In this document: positions 5,475-5,669 of the stretch, piece by piece
How positions within the stretch are numbered: position 1 is the stretch's first letter
Layout: the number at the start of each line of letters is the position of its first letter
NCBI GenBank assembly: GCA_003646585.1
Contig: QMLA01000075.1
Span: 1-5,669, forward strand
DNA: 5,669 bases
Direction of reading: 5' to 3'
From: Deltaproteobacteria bacterium
GTDB taxonomy: Bacteria > Desulfobacterota > B13-G15
Notes under the pieces: generated by a model
What the model was told of the DNA's origin: nothing
What the model saw: only the letters and a program-made list of their open reading frames with translations
Database searches by the model: none
Position numbers and translations under genes: made by a program

Positions 5475-5669
5475 ATGGGCCTTTGCCTTTCGACCGGAAG
5501 CCTTTTTAACCTTACCTTGCGGGAGATCTTCGAGATAGCCCGAGAGGCGGGTTTTGAAGGGATTGAACTCCTCATATGCCACAGGGTATCGAAGCCTTAC
5601 GACCTCGAAGAAGCGATGGAGCTGTCAAGGAGGGTCTTGCCCGTTAAGGCCATCCACAGTCCCTTCTTC
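5475..5669 (+). CDS. Xylose-isomerase-like TIM-barrel protein (sugar phosphate isomerase/epimerase or AP-endonuclease-2 superfamily), N-terminal part
   Basis: Only the first 65 codons are in the window; the gene continues past the right edge. The translation starts MGLCLSTGSLFNLTLREIFE, followed by EAGFEGIELLICHR and then VLPVKAIHSPFF. This is the usual beginning of the AP_endonuc_2/xylose-isomerase-like TIM barrel: a first beta strand with a serine-threonine turn, a helix ending in AGF-GIEL on strand two, and a third strand ending in His-Ser-Pro. Members include sugar isomerases, epimerases and endonuclease IV; the metal-binding residues that separate them lie in the missing part, so no substrate can be given. 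The ATG at 5475 is the only reasonable start, because an in-frame TAA lies at 5451-5453. Its ribosome site is poor (AAGG touches the ATG). It is divergent from dapL with a 68-bp spacer. Confidence 0.75.
   Translation, partial: MGLCLSTGSLFNLTLREIFEIAREAGFEGIELLICHRVSKPYDLEEAMELSRRVLPVKAIHSPFF

Overview
The window comes from a bacterium with a GC-rich, tightly packed genome and clear Shine-Dalgarno signals. The proteins are rich in Glu, Arg, Lys and Leu. Lysine/peptidoglycan synthesis by the DapL route, a DUF4911-like small protein, and a multidomain c-di-GMP enzyme together suggest an anaerobic, possibly thermophilic, Desulfobacterota-like lineage. That placement is inference; no taxonomic marker gene is present.

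Layout. Positions 1-3983 hold one minus-strand operon, read right to left: a PAS-GGDEF-HD-GYP cyclic-di-GMP enzyme, then cobU, cobS, cobD and the first 74 codons of cobT, which runs off the left edge. Adjacent genes overlap by 8, 4, 0 and 41 bp. Ribosome-binding sites lie inside the preceding genes, so the set is very probably co-transcribed and translationally coupled. Positions 4033-4290 (plus strand) hold a small DUF4911-like gene, divergent from the signalling gene. Its 3' end overlaps the 3' end of dapL by 42 bp. dapL (minus, 4249-5406) encodes LL-diaminopimelate aminotransferase. A 68-bp divergent spacer separates it from the start of a xylose-isomerase-like TIM-barrel gene (plus, 5475 to the right edge).

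How the genes work together. CobU activates adenosylcobinamide (phosphate) to the GDP form. CobT activates the lower-ligand base to its alpha-ribotide. CobS joins the two, and CobD makes the (R)-1-amino-2-propanol phosphate linker. Together they are the nucleotide-loop assembly branch of cobalamin synthesis. The c-di-GMP enzyme at the head of this operon is the one unexpected element; both of its catalytic domains keep their key residues. No cobalamin riboswitch is visible, and the divergent spacer upstream is too short for one. dapL, the DUF4911-like gene and the TIM-barrel gene have no obvious link to cobalamin.

I found no RNA gene, mobile element, CRISPR array or strong hairpin terminator. 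Apart from the signalling gene, this reads as an ordinary metabolic region, and I see no convincing evidence of a wholly new system.
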